Shown one piece after another: positions 5,494-6,609 of a stretch of 6,609 nt of DNA. Source of the stretch: Bacteroidota bacterium. Its GTDB lineage: Bacteria; Bacteroidota; Bacteroidia; Flavobacteriales; Weeksellaceae. Positions within the stretch are counted from its first letter, which is position 1. Every line of letters starts with the position of its first letter. The translations under genes and the position numbers were made by a program. The stretch spans positions 1 to 6,609 of the forward strand of contig JAEXJU010000125.1 in the NCBI GenBank assembly GCA_023448955.1. Reading direction: 5' to 3'. The notes below the pieces were generated by a model. The model saw only the letters and a program-made list of their open reading frames with translations, was not told the origin of the DNA and made no database searches.

Positions 5494-6609
5494 TTAAGCT
5501 TTAGCTTGTCTTTCCAATCTTTTTCTTTCTTCTTCGGAAAGGATTTTCTTTCTCATACGGATGAAGTTTGGAGTAACCTCGATTGCTTCATCAGCTTGGA
5601 TATATTCCATACATTCTTCCAAAGAGAATAAGATTTTCGGCGCAACGCCTGTATCTTTATCTTTTCCGGCTGCACGCATATTGTTCAGCTGCTTGGCTTC
5701 AACAATATTTACAACCAAATCTCCTGGCTTGTTTTGCTCACCGATAATCATACCTGTGTAGATTTCCTCACCCGGATCCACGAAGAACTTACCTCTATCT
5801 TGTAGTTTGTTGATAGAATATTCTGTAGCCGGACCAGTTCCTTTACTTACCAATACACCATTGTTTCTTCCAGGAATTGCACCTTTGAACGGCTTATATT
5901 CTGTAAAACGGTGTGCCATAATCGCTTCACCGGCAGTTGCAGTCAGCATTTGAGAACGCAATCCGATCAATCCTCTTGAAGGAATCTCGAATTCCATATG
6001 TTGCATCTCACCTTTAGTTTCCATAATGTGAAGGTCACCTTTTCTCTGAGTTGCCAAATCGATAACTCTGGAAGCAAATTCTTCCGGAACATCCACTACC
6101 AAAGATTCATAAGGCTCCAGTTTCTGACCATTTTCATCTTCTTTCAAGATAACCTGTGGCTGACCAATCGTCATTTCATAACCTTCTCTTCTCATCGTTT
6201 CAATTAAAACTGACAAGTGAAGAATACCTCTACCAAAAACCAGGAAAGTGTTCGCGTCATCAGTTTGTTGAACTCTTAATGCCAAGTTTTTCTCTAGTTC
6301 CTTAGTTAATCTCTCTTTCAGGTGGTTTGACGTAACATATTTACCATCTTTACCGAAGAAAGGTGAATTGTTGATAGAGAAAGTCATATTAAGTGTTGGT
6401 TCATCAATAGCCGTTCTTTCCAATGGCTCAGGATTTTCCAAATCCACAAAAGAATCTCCAATCTGGAATGCATCGAAACCTACAACAGCACAAATATCTC
6501 CAGCCTGAACTTCAGTAACTTTTTTCTTTCCAAGACCTTCAAAAACGTAAAGTTCTTTAACTTTTCCTTTCACAATTTTCCCATCTGCCTGCGCCAAACC
6601 AATCCATTG
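5494..6609 (-). CDS. typA: Translational GTPase TypA/BipA, C-terminal part (cut by window edge)
   Basis: The last 371 residues of TypA/BipA, a ribosome-binding GTPase related to EF-G that helps 50S subunit assembly and growth under stress or cold. The family is about 600 residues, so the G domain (about 230 residues) lies beyond the right edge. The frame stays open to the last base (…QWIGLAQADGK), so the TTG at 6597 is an internal leucine codon, not a start. Numbered from the first visible residue: part of the beta-barrel domain II to about 60, an EF-G domain III-like section with IDEPTLNMTFSINNSPF and GRGILHLSVLIETMRREGY (126-144), a domain V-like section with PSRGLIGLRS (210-219), and the BipA-specific C-terminal domain with LQDRGKFFVDPGEEIYTGMIIGE, LNNMRA (308-313) and EVTPNFIRMRKK (344-355). 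The C-terminus ends in charged residues (EEERKRLERQAKA). No defect is seen. A terminator follows directly, so typA is probably the end of its transcript. Confidence 0.96.
   Translation of the reverse strand, partial: QWIGLAQADGKIVKGKVKELYVFEGLGKKKVTEVQAGDICAVVGFDAFQIGDSFVDLENPEPLERTAIDEPTLNMTFSINNSPFFGKDGKYVTSNHLKERLTKELEKNLALRVQQTDDANTFLVFGRGILHLSVLIETMRREGYEMTIGQPQVILKEDENGQKLEPYESLVVDVPEEFASRVIDLATQRKGDLHIMETKGEMQHMEFEIPSRGLIGLRSQMLTATAGEAIMAHRFTEYKPFKGAIPGRNNGVLVSKGTGPATEYSINKLQDRGKFFVDPGEEIYTGMIIGEQNKPGDLVVNIVEAKQLNNMRAAGKDKDTGVAPKILFSLEECMEYIQADEAIEVTPNFIRMRKKILSEEERKRLERQAKA

Noticed and set aside
6595..6597. TTG as a start codon for the typA frame
   Set aside because: The frame stays open to the window edge and the upstream residues (QWIG) fit TypA; the G domain is simply outside the window.
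2953..6609. typA-purU-digH-like as a single operon
   Set aside because: Hairpin terminators after typA and after purU and a full-consensus promoter before the hydrolase gene argue for separate units, though some read-through is possible.

Overview
The window looks like chromosomal DNA of a Bacteroidota bacterium, most likely class Flavobacteriia and close to Chryseobacterium or its Weeksellaceae relatives. The evidence is AT-rich DNA, compact gene packing, almost no Shine-Dalgarno sequences, promoter elements of the Bacteroidota type (TTTG, about 19-20 bases, then TAnnTTTG), and protein sequences typical of that group. The genus is inferred from general familiarity, not from a search.

Layout from left to right: (1) an AraC-family regulator with an N-terminal cupin sensor domain, plus strand, 81-953. 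(2) A fold-type I PLP aminotransferase resembling histidinol-phosphate aminotransferase but with a twin-arginine-like N-terminus, minus strand, 958-2061. It ends tail to tail with the regulator, 4 bases apart. (3) A single, distinctly AT-rich plus-strand gene for an ATP-grasp protein of the R2K type (DUF4343-like), best start 2209, end 2943. It is the only gene here that looks recently acquired. (4) A minus-strand block read from right to left: the C-terminal part of typA/bipA (5494 to the window edge), purU (4599-5432), and a DigH/YngK-like glycoside hydrolase lipoprotein (2953-4515). Clear hairpin terminators lie after typA and after purU, and the hydrolase has its own strong promoter, so these three appear to be largely separate transcription units.

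The genes do not form one obvious pathway. typA (ribosome-associated GTPase), purU (formate supply from 10-formyl-THF) and the DigH-like protein (probable peptidoglycan glycan trimming) are housekeeping functions. The regulator and the predicted exported aminotransferase are convergent and need not be linked. No RNA genes, CRISPR arrays, insertion sequences or attachment sites were seen. I found no convincing new multi-gene system. The items most worth following are the isolated low-GC ATP-grasp gene, the predicted Tat-exported aminotransferase, and the purU terminator whose T-run doubles as the upstream promoter element of the next gene.
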